From contig NZ_VSLD01000001.1 of NCBI RefSeq assembly GCF_008107445.1, positions 806,001-870,000 of the forward strand: 64,000 nucleotides of DNA, given 5' to 3'. Each line of letters starts with the position of its first letter. The stretch's first letter is position 1. Under the pieces are notes generated by a model that saw only the letters and a list, made by a program, of their open reading frames with translations, was not told the DNA's origin and made no database searches. The translations under genes and the position numbers were made by a program. This document shows, in pieces, positions 34,354-41,922 of this stretch. The stretch comes from Arthrobacter echini (lineage in GTDB: Bacteria > Actinomycetota > Actinomycetes > Actinomycetales > Micrococcaceae).

Positions 34354-35037
34354 TCACTGGTCAGCAGGTGAGACACTGACTGGTTCTGATGGTCCAGGAT
34401 CGGCGACGTCCTGAAGAGGTGAAGGAATCGGTACGGGGTGGGTAGCTAGCCAGTCTCGGGCTTCCAGGTTGTTGATACGCCGGTAGAGGGTGGCCCTGGA
34501 CATGCCGAGATCCCGGGCCACGTGGGAGGCGGGTTGGCCTTGTTCGATAAGCCGGCGGGCGTTGCTGATCTGACTATCGGAGAACGTTTCCCGGCGTCCT
34601 CCCAAATCCATGCCGGCGGCGCGGCGTTTGGTGTTGGAGTCGTTGACGCGTTCTCGTTTGATCTCGAGTTCCATCTGGGCCAGGGCGGCCATGACGGTGA
34701 AGACCATGGACCCCATCGGGGTTCCGGTGTCGACGTTCCCGCCCCCTAGATTCAGCACCCGCAGGTTGATGTCTTGTCCGCGGAAGGTGTCGGCGAGGGT
34801 GAGCATGTTCGCCGTCGACCTGCCCAACCGGTCCAGGGTCGTCACGACCAGAGTGTCAGCCTCGTGGAGGGCTTCGAGGGCCCGGTCGAACTGCGGACGT
34901 CGGGAGAGCCCGCCGCTGATCCCGTGGTCGACATACACGTCATCGCGGCGGACCCCTGCTGCGATGAGGTCCTTGACCTGCCGGTCCGTGTCCTGCACTC
35001 GGGTCGATACTCTGGCGTATCCGATTAACCTACCCAC
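34354..35037 (-). CDS. Serine recombinase (resolvase/invertase family)
   Basis: A 227-residue small serine recombinase. The catalytic domain opens GRLIGYARVST with nucleophile S11, then YVDHGISGGLSRRPQFDRAL and VTTLDRLGRSTANM (catalytic Arg residues). A long helix follows, then a C-terminal helix-turn-helix QPASHVARDLGMSRATLYRRI. GTG 35037 follows AAGGAG by 5 bases. Size and layout fit a transposon resolvase or DNA invertase. No cognate transposase remains beside it. It is divergent from the SIR2-HerA operon and may be left over from the element that brought that operon. Confidence 0.92.
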   Translation of the reverse strand: MGRLIGYARVSTRVQDTDRQVKDLIAAGVRRDDVYVDHGISGGLSRRPQFDRALEALHEADTLVVTTLDRLGRSTANMLTLADTFRGQDINLRVLNLGGGNVDTGTPMGSMVFTVMAALAQMELEIKRERVNDSNTKRRAAGMDLGGRRETFSDSQISNARRLIEQGQPASHVARDLGMSRATLYRRINNLEARDWLATHPVPIPSPLQDVADPGPSEPVSVSPADQ

Positions 35038-35239
35038 ACGTACTCCTTCACCTATTAATGCACGACAACCCCAGAAGTGGTTGCCGAAAGTAACCGAAAC
35101 GCTCGGGTGAGATTAATGAGCCCATATCTGTCTTGCAACCAACCGTGACATCAACTTTCTGGGCTTCCACTTATGGAGCATGGTAGCAAGACAGGGACCA
35201 AGCTGAAACGGTGGGGGAGTTGCGGTGTCTCGACTAGGT

Positions 35240-35265
35240 GTATCGCGTACCTACGGTTGCGATAC
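35240..35265. promoter_or_regulatory. Dyad upstream of the SIR2-HerA operon
   Basis: GTATCGC (35240-35246) and GCGATAC (35259-35265) form perfect 7-bp arms with a 12-base spacer. An inner ACC-TAC-GGT extends the stem with small bulges. It lies 39 bases before the SIR2 start and could be an operator or a hairpin in the leader. The rest of 35038-35304 shows no gene. Confidence 0.4.
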
Positions 35266-35304
35266 GCCAGTCCCTGTCTTCGGAAATAAGCTACGGTCTG
35301 TTTT

Positions 35305-36453
35305 ATGCTCTCTCACGACGTCGCGTATTTTGCCGGTGGTCTCAGCGCTAAATTGGCTACAAGGTCGCGGCATGTCTGCACCTTCTTTGGTGCCGGAACT
35401 TCTAAAGCATGCGGCCTACCAGATGTTGCGCTCCTCACCACCAAGATCTTGGCTGGCCTGGAAGGTGAACAACTCGAGGCTTTCAAGCGCATCACCTCGT
35501 CCCGCAATCTTGAGCAGGCGCTGAGTCGGCTCAGGAGGGTTCAAGCTGTTGTCGAGGGGGCGGATGTTATCGACGGCCTCACTGGCGCTCAGGCTAAGGC
35601 GCTGGATGTAGCGATTTGTAAGCTCATCATTCAGGAGCTGTCGTCGGCTAAGGCTCACTTGGGTCCAGTCGACAAGTTGGTAGCTTGGGTCGAGCGCGCT
35701 GACTACGCACGGCCGGTCGAGCTTTTTACCGTCAATTACGATTGTCTTATAGAAACAGCACTGGAAGCGCGCGGAGTTCCATATTTCGATGGATTCGTAG
35801 GGTCTCTGAGAGCTCGATTTCGCACGGACATGGTCGAAGCCACGCAACTTGACTCTGACGTCTTACTGCCATCGTTTTACGCAAGACTTTGGAAGCTGCA
35901 CGGCTCCGTGAACTGGGCTTGGGATCAAACCCACCCAGCCGGCCAGGTTTTGAGATTAGGGAACCCCGTTCCTACCAATCAAATTGCCGCCATTTTTCCT
36001 TCCGACGCAAAATATGAGGAGTCGCGACGAATGCCTTTCGTTGTACTTCAAGATCGGTTGCGACGTGCACTTAATGAGCCGGAAACTCTGTTCCTCGTGT
36101 CGGGCTACTCTTGGGCAGATGAACATCTCAACGAGCTGTTCTTCGACGCAGCCGCGCGACGCCCACGCTCAGAGTTCATAGCCTTCTGCTATTCGGAAAT
36201 TCCTGCAGAACTTGCAGAAAAGGCCCGAAAGACGCCGAATCTTCAGGTCGTCACGCAAACCGAGGCCATCATCGGAGGTCTCCAGGCGCCCTGGGCAGAG
36301 CCGACAGAGGGCATAGCGCTGCCCCCCGACATTTGGGATGGCACTACTTGTCAACTAGGCGATTTTAGGCAATTAGCAGGCTTTTTAGCGCGCAGTTCTC
36401 CTGCCTGGAGCGTCGAGGAACAAGCAGGACTCAGCGGTCTAAATGTCAACTAG
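35305..36453 (+). CDS. SIR2-domain defence protein (SIR2-HerA system, NADase candidate)
   Basis: A 382-residue SIR2_2-type protein. The NAD-binding loop is FFGAGTSKACGLPD (residues 27-40). FTVNYDCLIETAL carries N144 and D146, and LWKLHGSVNW carries the catalytic-type H199. The C-terminal LVSGYSWADEHLNELFFDA is the usual closing block. In characterised defence systems such SIR2 proteins degrade NAD+ when partnered with an ATPase. The end overlaps herA by 11 bases. Codon use is less GC-rich than in the flanking core genes, indicating acquisition. ATG 35305 has no clear ribosome site. Confidence in fold is high; NADase activity is inferred. Confidence 0.88.
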   Translation: MLSHDVAYFAGGLSAKLATRSRHVCTFFGAGTSKACGLPDVALLTTKILAGLEGEQLEAFKRITSSRNLEQALSRLRRVQAVVEGADVIDGLTGAQAKALDVAICKLIIQELSSAKAHLGPVDKLVAWVERADYARPVELFTVNYDCLIETALEARGVPYFDGFVGSLRARFRTDMVEATQLDSDVLLPSFYARLWKLHGSVNWAWDQTHPAGQVLRLGNPVPTNQIAAIFPSDAKYEESRRMPFVVLQDRLRRALNEPETLFLVSGYSWADEHLNELFFDAAARRPRSEFIAFCYSEIPAELAEKARKTPNLQVVTQTEAIIGGLQAPWAEPTEGIALPPDIWDGTTCQLGDFRQLAGFLARSSPAWSVEEQAGLSGLNVN

Positions 36454-38206
36454 ACAAGAAACGTTTGTCGGGCGGGTCAAGCATGTGCTTGGCTCTCAAA
36501 TAACCGTGGAACTTGATCCTGGCCTTGCTGGGATTGCCCCAATTTATCGAGGACAACTCCAACAAATCGGGCAAATTGGCTCTCTGGTTCGGTTGCCTCA
36601 GGGGATGGTTGACCTGATCGCCACCGTCACTTTAGTTGGTATATCTGAACTGACGCCCGGTCCCGGCCCTCAAGATTTGTCGCCAGCGGGCGAAAGATGG
36701 TTGCAAGTTCAACTTCTCGGTGAGGTAGACAAGGGTACAAAGCAATTTAGGCGAGGTGTCGGCTCATATCCTGGTTTGGATGATCCAGTGCATTTCGCTC
36801 GCACTGAAGAACTGCAGGCGGTCTACCCTCACCCCTCGACATCACACATTCGCGTGGGCCGGTTGTCCGCTTCCGAAGCAGTTCCAGTTGCTCTCGACGT
36901 AAACAAACTAGTTGTTCGTCATTCGGCGGTAGTTGGTTCAACAGGATCAGGTAAGACCAGTGCAGTGGCTTCACTACTACAGAATTTCGCACAAGGGCAC
37001 TGGCCTGCGGCCAACATCGTAGTCATCGACAGTCACGGAGAGTACTCCCATGCACTCGCCAATCATGCATCGGTGAAGTCCGTACTTGGGGGAGAGAATG
37101 AGCGGCTCAACGTACCTTACTGGGCCCTTCCTGCCGAGGATATTTTACGAGCCTTCGCTGGTTCCACAGGCGGTCCTACGACTCAAAAAACGTGGTCAAC
37201 TTTGGTTGCTGAGGCAAGACGGCAGTTCAGTTTCGCGGCTTCATGGCTCCATCTCGATCCTGACGCAATTACCGCGGACACCCCTGTGCCCTTCGACATC
37301 TACGAAGTTTGGCTTCGTCTGGACTCAGAAAATAGGGAGACTCGACGAGCCAAGGGGGATGCCCTATCAGCGTGCATCGAGACCACCGGAGATGCCGCGA
37401 CACTAACTCCTGCTAGGTATACCCCTCACGGGCCGGCGGGAAGCCCGCCGATGCAGGGTCCGTGTTTCGGCCTGCATGGCAATACTCCGGAGCTACTTCG
37501 ACTCGGATTACTTGACCCTCGTCTAGCTTTTCTGCGAGAGCCATCAGGGACTATCGACGGACCCGATCCGCTTGTTGCGGCTGTGGATGCTTGGATTGGA
37601 GGAATACGTCCGGTTTCAGTCCTTGATTTCAATGGTGTTCCAGATACGGCTGCCGAACTTGCAATCGGAGTAATCTTAAAACTCCTCTTTGATGTGGCCA
37701 TAAGGACGCCGAACGGAACCGAAGGAATCGGCCGGCCCAGTCCCATTCTCGTTGTGTTGGAGGAGGCTCACCGATACCTCGGAGATAAAGCGGCCCCAAT
37801 TGCGCGTGACGCAGTCAATCGAATAGCTCGCGAAGGACGAAAGTATGGTGTTGGGCTCATGCTCGTTACCCAACGCCCCTCCGATCTTCCCGACACAGCC
37901 ATGGCGCAATGCGGCACAATCATTGCCCTGCGCTTAAGCAATAGCGCTGATCAGAGTAAGATTCGCACTGCTCTTCCAGACACTGTTGCAGGGCTGGCAG
38001 AAACGCTTCCATCTTTGAGGACAGGAGAGGCCATCATCAGCGGGGAAGCACTAGTGCTGCCGACGCGAGCTCTCCTCAATAGACCGGATCCACTTCCACT
38101 TGCTGAAGACCCGTCCCTTGATGCGTGGCGATCCCTTTGTGGCACAAGAGATGTACGACCAGCACTTGCCAAATGGCGAGGCATCTACGAGCAGGAGACA
38201 AAGTGA
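36443..38206 (+). CDS. HerA-family ATPase/translocase (SIR2-HerA system)
   Basis: A 587-residue FtsK/HerA-superfamily ATPase. An N-terminal beta-barrel HAS-like domain (ETFVGRVKHVLGSQITVEL) is followed by Walker A GSTGSGKTS (K171), VVIDSHGEY, Walker B ILVVLEEAHRYL (E440/E441) and REGRKYGVGLMLVTQRPSDL (sensor and Arg region). HerA rings move along DNA and, with SIR2 or nuclease partners, form large anti-phage complexes. The 11-base overlap with SIR2 and a GTGA overlap with the KTSC gene show a tightly coupled operon. No nurA gene is present, so this is not the repair-type HerA. Confidence 0.92.
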   Translation: MSTRQETFVGRVKHVLGSQITVELDPGLAGIAPIYRGQLQQIGQIGSLVRLPQGMVDLIATVTLVGISELTPGPGPQDLSPAGERWLQVQLLGEVDKGTKQFRRGVGSYPGLDDPVHFARTEELQAVYPHPSTSHIRVGRLSASEAVPVALDVNKLVVRHSAVVGSTGSGKTSAVASLLQNFAQGHWPAANIVVIDSHGEYSHALANHASVKSVLGGENERLNVPYWALPAEDILRAFAGSTGGPTTQKTWSTLVAEARRQFSFAASWLHLDPDAITADTPVPFDIYEVWLRLDSENRETRRAKGDALSACIETTGDAATLTPARYTPHGPAGSPPMQGPCFGLHGNTPELLRLGLLDPRLAFLREPSGTIDGPDPLVAAVDAWIGGIRPVSVLDFNGVPDTAAELAIGVILKLLFDVAIRTPNGTEGIGRPSPILVVLEEAHRYLGDKAAPIARDAVNRIAREGRKYGVGLMLVTQRPSDLPDTAMAQCGTIIALRLSNSADQSKIRTALPDTVAGLAETLPSLRTGEAIISGEALVLPTRALLNRPDPLPLAEDPSLDAWRSLCGTRDVRPALAKWRGIYEQETK

Positions 38207-38424
38207 CCCTAGACTGGCAGCCCGTGAATTCAAGTCGGATCGTTGCGGAAGCGTATGACTCGGAAGCAGAGACTATTTACGTGGAATTCCCGAAGGGAGG
38301 TGTTCAGTGGTGGTATGCGGCTTGCCCGCCGGAAGTTTGGGAACAGTTCACGGCTATTAATCAGTCCCGAGGCCAGTTCATTCACCAAATCCTTGACGCA
38401 AAGCCGAATGGTCGTTTCGCGTAA
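38203..38424 (+). CDS. KTSC-domain small protein, third gene of the SIR2-HerA operon
   Basis: A 73-residue protein made up almost entirely of a KTSC domain: PVNSSRIVAEAYDSEAET, YVEFPKGGVQWWYAACPPEVWEQF, and INQSRGQFIHQIL (the usual Ser-x-Gly-x-Phe-x-x-x-Ile end). KTSC domains are small, of unknown function, and sometimes linked to nucleic-acid proteins. GTG 38203 overlaps the herA stop (GTGA), with AGGAG at 38192-38196. Because it is coupled to herA it may modulate the complex, act as sensor, or limit toxicity. No role for KTSC in SIR2-HerA defence is known to me. Confidence 0.85.
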   Translation: MTLDWQPVNSSRIVAEAYDSEAETIYVEFPKGGVQWWYAACPPEVWEQFTAINQSRGQFIHQILDAKPNGRFA

Positions 38425-38756
38425 TATCACATAGGGCGAGCTGGATTTTTTCCTATAGCCATATTTTGGGAGTGTCTTACAATTCTGGTGTCTTGAATCC
38501 CACAGGTTTCGAGCGACGGACCGCGGAACAGTTACACTCGTGCGGTTTAGGACACTTATTGCACTGGGTACACCCCACTGCGACTGTGCAGAAGGGCTCG
38601 AATCGCGTTGTTGTGGGGTTCTTTTGGGGCTTTCGCAACGGAGTTGTGCGGTGGTCTAGGCATCGTGCAACGTCACGTCGATGCGCGGACGCTAAAGGGA
38701 TGTCTCGCGGGTAACTCGTTATTCGGGATGGTGCAGGCTTGCGGTTGTGGAGGCTG
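38425..38756. other. Intergenic stretch after the defence operon
   Basis: No supported gene. A TTTTTT run at about 38444 follows the KTSC stop and may assist termination. A minus-strand open frame (38477-38800) is Arg/Pro/Cys-rich, overlaps the channel gene and has no recognisable domain. Confidence 0.4.
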
Positions 38757-39503
38757 TCAGCTCGGTGTTTTCTCGCTGGTCGTGGTCCTGTTGCTCTCAA
38801 GTAGGAGTCGGAGTTGTTCCTTCACCTCGGCGAGTTCGTTTTGCAGAGCCTGGTCGCCGGATTCCACTTCAGCTGTTGTCTCCGCGGCGACAGATTCGAC
38901 GAGCCAGGATGCGAGAGTAGCGGTGACGACGCCGAGCACCGCGATACCTCCGATCATCAAAGCTGTTGCGATCAATCGGCCGACGATGGTGACCGGATAG
39001 AAGTCCCCGTATCCGACGGTAGTGATTGTCGCCATCGCCCACCACAGTGCGTCTCCCATCGAGGTGATGTTAGCGCCCGGCTCCATGCGTTCGATGTCCA
39101 GCACTGTCAGAGCCGCGACATAAGACAGGATCGCGACGGATCCGATGACATAGGTGACCAATCGTCCGCGTAAGGCGTGCCCGCCAACCTTGTGAAGGGT
39201 GCGTAGGAGTGTGATCAGACGCAGTAGACGCAGTGGACGAAGCATCGGCAATGCAACGATGAGCAGTTCGTGGATGTTACGGATGAACCAGCGGCGACGA
39301 TGCTCAGCCAGGTACAGGCGGACAGCATAGTCAACGAGGAATACGACCCAGATGATCCAGATGACAGTTAGGAGGATCACCGCCCAGGTGCCGTTGGGTT
39401 GCCCGATCACCTGCATGGAGTAGACAACCAGAAAGAGGATGGCTGCTCCGGCCAAGGGCCATTCGGCCCGGGCCTCCCACGACGCTTGACTCATGAGGGG
39501 CAT
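38757..39503 (-). CDS. Voltage-gated-type potassium channel
   Basis: A 248-residue six-helix ion channel. The S4-like helix RPLRLLRLITLLRTL has Arg at every third or fourth position. The pore helix and filter are WWAMATITTVGYGDFYP, the K+ selectivity signature. The C-terminal tail (GDQALQNELAEVKEQLRLLLES) is predicted to be a coiled coil that helps tetramers form. It moves K+ across the cytoplasmic membrane. ATG 39503 or the in-frame ATG three codons on could be used. It stands between the defence operon and the GIY-YIG gene, transcribed towards the operon. Confidence 0.9.
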   Translation of the reverse strand: MPLMSQASWEARAEWPLAGAAILFLVVYSMQVIGQPNGTWAVILLTVIWIIWVVFLVDYAVRLYLAEHRRRWFIRNIHELLIVALPMLRPLRLLRLITLLRTLHKVGGHALRGRLVTYVIGSVAILSYVAALTVLDIERMEPGANITSMGDALWWAMATITTVGYGDFYPVTIVGRLIATALMIGGIAVLGVVTATLASWLVESVAAETTAEVESGDQALQNELAEVKEQLRLLLESNRTTTSEKTPS

Positions 39504-39704
39504 CCTATGCGAGCGATTCCTGCTACCTGCCAGCTAGGGGAAGCTCCCTCGTGCAACTCGGTCGCTATGCGGGTGGAGTGCACGAGCGTCGGATGCGCGG
39601 ATAACCTCGCCGAGTAGCTGCGCAGCGCTTCCTACGATGTTCTTCGCCAAACGCTGGGTAGGCCTTTTAGTGAATTGAAGGCATGAACATGAGAATGACG
39701 GGTC

Positions 39705-39723
39705 CTGGAGCATCCGGCTCCAG
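39705..39723. other. Hairpin in the channel/GIY-YIG intergenic region
   Basis: CTGGAGC (39705-39711), loop ATCCG, GCTCCAG (39717-39723). A perfect palindrome CGAGACGTCTCG lies at 39747-39758. No gene is seen in 39504-39829. Confidence 0.4.
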
Positions 39724-39786
39724 CGACAGGACGCGGAGTCCTAGGACGAGACGTCTCGTATCGCCACGATTACGGGATAGCAGACA

Positions 39787-39820
39787 TGGGAGGGCTTGAC
39801 GCTAGGCCCATGCCCTCCCA
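39787..39820 (-). terminator. Terminator of the GIY-YIG gene
   Basis: TGGGAGGGC (39787-39795) and GCCCTCCCA (39812-39820), 9-bp perfect stem with a 16-base loop, beginning 10 bases beyond the stop of the minus-strand gene. Confidence 0.6.
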
Positions 39821-39829
39821 CCTGCTTCG

Positions 39830-41347
39830 TCAAGCTGTAGTGAGCTGAAGCGCCTTCCGTAGTTCGTTAGAAGTACTGAACTCGTCTGCCGGTGCGGCTT
39901 CTTGGTATTCGACGAGTTCGACTTGGTGCTCGACGAGGGCCTCTCGAACGGATGCGGGTGTTGCGTAGAAGTACTCACGGCGTAAGTTCACGAGATTGAC
40001 GCGTTGCGTCGCGAAGTGCTGGTGAAGCATCGTCTCGATTCCGACAGCGTCCTTTGAGAAGAAAAGCGCGTGAACGTCGAACAGGAAGGGGACAGATGCA
40101 TCGCCTAGTTCGCGCACGCGCTCCATGGGGTTCAGCCGTCGTGTCATGCCGATCTTCACGACGCCGTCACCGAATGCACCGAGATTTGAGATGACGTACA
40201 CATAGCCTGCTCGTGTGTTGAGGGCGTTGTCCTCGGCATCGGCGAGTTTTGCTTCTGCTTCTTCGAGCTGTTCCTGGACACGATGGACGCCTTCAAGATC
40301 GCCGGTGGCTTGAAGCTGGGCGAGGACGTTGGAGTAGTGATCTACTTCCTTCTTTTGCTTTGCCTTGAGTGCCTCCCATTCACGCTGAGCCTTCGCTGTC
40401 TCGCGTGCTTCAGCGCGTGCTTCGGCTTCAACCTGCTTCTGAATAGCCAATGCCTCGAGATGCCGGGCGGCCAGCTCTACTTCCTGCTCTCGAAGTCGAT
40501 GAAAGGCGCTGGTGATCTGCAACCCGATCATGGTTCCTCGCTTTGCTATCTGCTCACGTGACTTCTCGAGTCGGGCGCGAGCAGTGTCGAGGTTCCCTGC
40601 TTTGACGGTTTTGACGCAGTTCTCGGCCTCAGCGTTGTAGGCCCTTAGCAGCAGCGCAGAAAGGTCGCGCACAAACTTATCGCCCTCCCGGGCTGATCCG
40701 TTGAACGTGAACCCGGAGACCGTGGTCACGGCGGTCTTCTCACGCAGCTTGTTCTTGATGTGAGCACGGACGGTAGCTAGTTCGTCGGCAAGCTTCACGG
40801 ACGTCTCGGCCGGGTGTTCATAATCGTAGAAACCGACGTTGTGCCGCTTTGCTACCTGGCGAACGTCTAGTACGTCGTTGCGCACGACAGCGAGCTGGGC
40901 TTCCGCGGCGGCTAAGTCTCGCTTAGCTTTGGCGATACTAGCGGTCAGTTCCGCGTCGTGGCGTTCTTTGGCCAAGCTGTCCATGACGCCGTACCGATTG
41001 AGGTCGGCAAGCATCTGGGCATTGGCGCGGTACACCTCATCGGCGTACTGCTTCAGTCCCTTCGCCGGAACAGGAGGTGCGCCCATGTTTGTCCGATAAG
41101 TCTTCTCAGCGCTCACACTGGTTGATTCGGCGGATACACCAAAGGCTTGCCGGTACTGCTTAACGACGTTCAAAAGGATCCAGATCACGCCTGCGGCAAG
41201 CAACAGACTGAAAAGGAACCCTTTCGTGGGTAGGAGCGCGATGAGAAGAAGTAACGCGCAAGCCACCCAGACATGGCGAGTGAATCCCGCGGGTCGCTTT
41301 TTTGGCTGAGCGGGTTCGGGCGACGCACCGGATGAGAAGTTGGACAT
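39830..41347 (-). CDS. Membrane-anchored DUF4041/GIY-YIG (T5orf172) protein
   Basis: A 505-residue protein. Two hydrophobic helices lie at about 28-63 (HVWVACALLLLIALLPTKGFLF and LLLAAGVIWILLNVV). A long charged coiled-coil region with a DUF4041-like part follows (AYNAEAENCVKTVKAGNLDTA; HLEALAIQKQVEAEARAEARE). The C-terminal GIY-YIG-type domain has YVYVISNLG, VVKIGMTRRLNPMERV, a Glu in GIETMLHQHF and the REYFYATP end. DUF4041-T5orf172 proteins are common in prophages and defence islands. Joining a nuclease-like domain to membrane helices suggests DNA contact at the membrane, by inference. ATG 41347 follows GGGGGAA. Confidence 0.85.
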   Translation of the reverse strand: MSNFSSGASPEPAQPKKRPAGFTRHVWVACALLLLIALLPTKGFLFSLLLAAGVIWILLNVVKQYRQAFGVSAESTSVSAEKTYRTNMGAPPVPAKGLKQYADEVYRANAQMLADLNRYGVMDSLAKERHDAELTASIAKAKRDLAAAEAQLAVVRNDVLDVRQVAKRHNVGFYDYEHPAETSVKLADELATVRAHIKNKLREKTAVTTVSGFTFNGSAREGDKFVRDLSALLLRAYNAEAENCVKTVKAGNLDTARARLEKSREQIAKRGTMIGLQITSAFHRLREQEVELAARHLEALAIQKQVEAEARAEARETAKAQREWEALKAKQKKEVDHYSNVLAQLQATGDLEGVHRVQEQLEEAEAKLADAEDNALNTRAGYVYVISNLGAFGDGVVKIGMTRRLNPMERVRELGDASVPFLFDVHALFFSKDAVGIETMLHQHFATQRVNLVNLRREYFYATPASVREALVEHQVELVEYQEAAPADEFSTSNELRKALQLTTA

Positions 41348-41414
41348 AATTCCCCCAGATTTCAGTGATGATGCCCGAACGGTAACAGCTCCTACCGCCA
41401 GTCATCGCTTAAGT

Positions 41415-41505
41415 GCTGCCGACCCGGGACTTGAACCGCCCGGAGTGTGGCGGAGACAGAGGCAAAAATGCCAGTAAGCCAGTGCGCCTCCGATATACCG
41501 ACAGC
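41415..41505 (-). other. tRNA-like remnant (possible attachment site)
   Basis: The minus strand has a T-arm-like end (GGTTCAAGTCCCGGG) followed by GGCAGC, which pairs with GCTGTCGG at the other end of the 91-base stretch over 8 bp with wobbles. A long internal hairpin region resembles a tRNA with a large variable arm. The T-stem pairs poorly and no clear anticodon loop can be assigned, so I do not call it a working tRNA. Partial tRNAs of this sort often mark integration sites. Confidence 0.35.
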
Positions 41506-41788
41506 CTGCCGTGAGCTGGCCACGTCGACCTACTCACGGCACGCGCCTCAATTTCCGTAAGTCCGTTCGATTTAATGCCCGGTGCACGTCCAGATGTGAA
41601 ACATGGAAACGAACCGGCGCCCACTTCGAGTGCCTCATAACCTACAGGTTTCCGAGACAGGCATTCATCTCCGTCGAAGCCGAAGAGCTTCCGCTAGGTA
41701 TAGGGGCGTCGACTGTCTCAGAAAGTCGCCTCACCGTGAAGTGTCTCAGCGCTCCTGTCGCTAGGACTTTGTGGGACGGATCGCTGAG

Positions 41789-41860
41789 ATGGGGCACACG
41801 GGCTACACCCGCGTGAGTGCATCGTCCTGGGACGCGAAGATGCAGCCCGACGCACTCGTG
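41789..41860 (+). pseudogene. N-terminal scrap of a serine recombinase
   Basis: From ATG 41789 the frame reads GHTGYTRVSASSWDAKMQPDALV. This matches the start of small serine recombinases (GYTRVS with the catalytic Ser, then a Gln-x-x-Ala-Leu). Similarity stops after about 24 residues and nothing of the rest of the enzyme is present. It is a remnant of another mobile element. Confidence 0.55.
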
Positions 41861-41898
41861 CCACCGGCGTCCGAAAACGAGCCATTTTTGCCGGTGGC
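41860..41898 (-). terminator. Terminator after the membrane-protein gene
   Basis: GCCACCGGC (41860-41868) and GCCGGTGGC (41890-41898), 9-bp perfect stem, 25 bases beyond the stop of the minus-strand gene at 41923. Confidence 0.6.
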
Positions 41899-41922
41899 CG
41901 TCCAGGGTGCCGACCTCTGGTT

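Noticed and set aside
36443-38206. HerA as part of a HerA-NurA repair pair or a conjugation ATPase
   Set aside because: No nurA, mre11, relaxase or T4SS gene nearby; the overlap with SIR2 points to the defence pair.
38477-38800. 107-codon minus-strand frame after the defence operon as a possible fourth system gene
   Set aside because: Overlaps the channel gene's 3' end in another frame, Arg/Pro-rich, opposite direction to the operon, no ribosome site.
41415-41505. Calling a functional tRNA gene
   Set aside because: T-stem mismatches and no assignable anticodon loop; kept only as a tRNA-like remnant.
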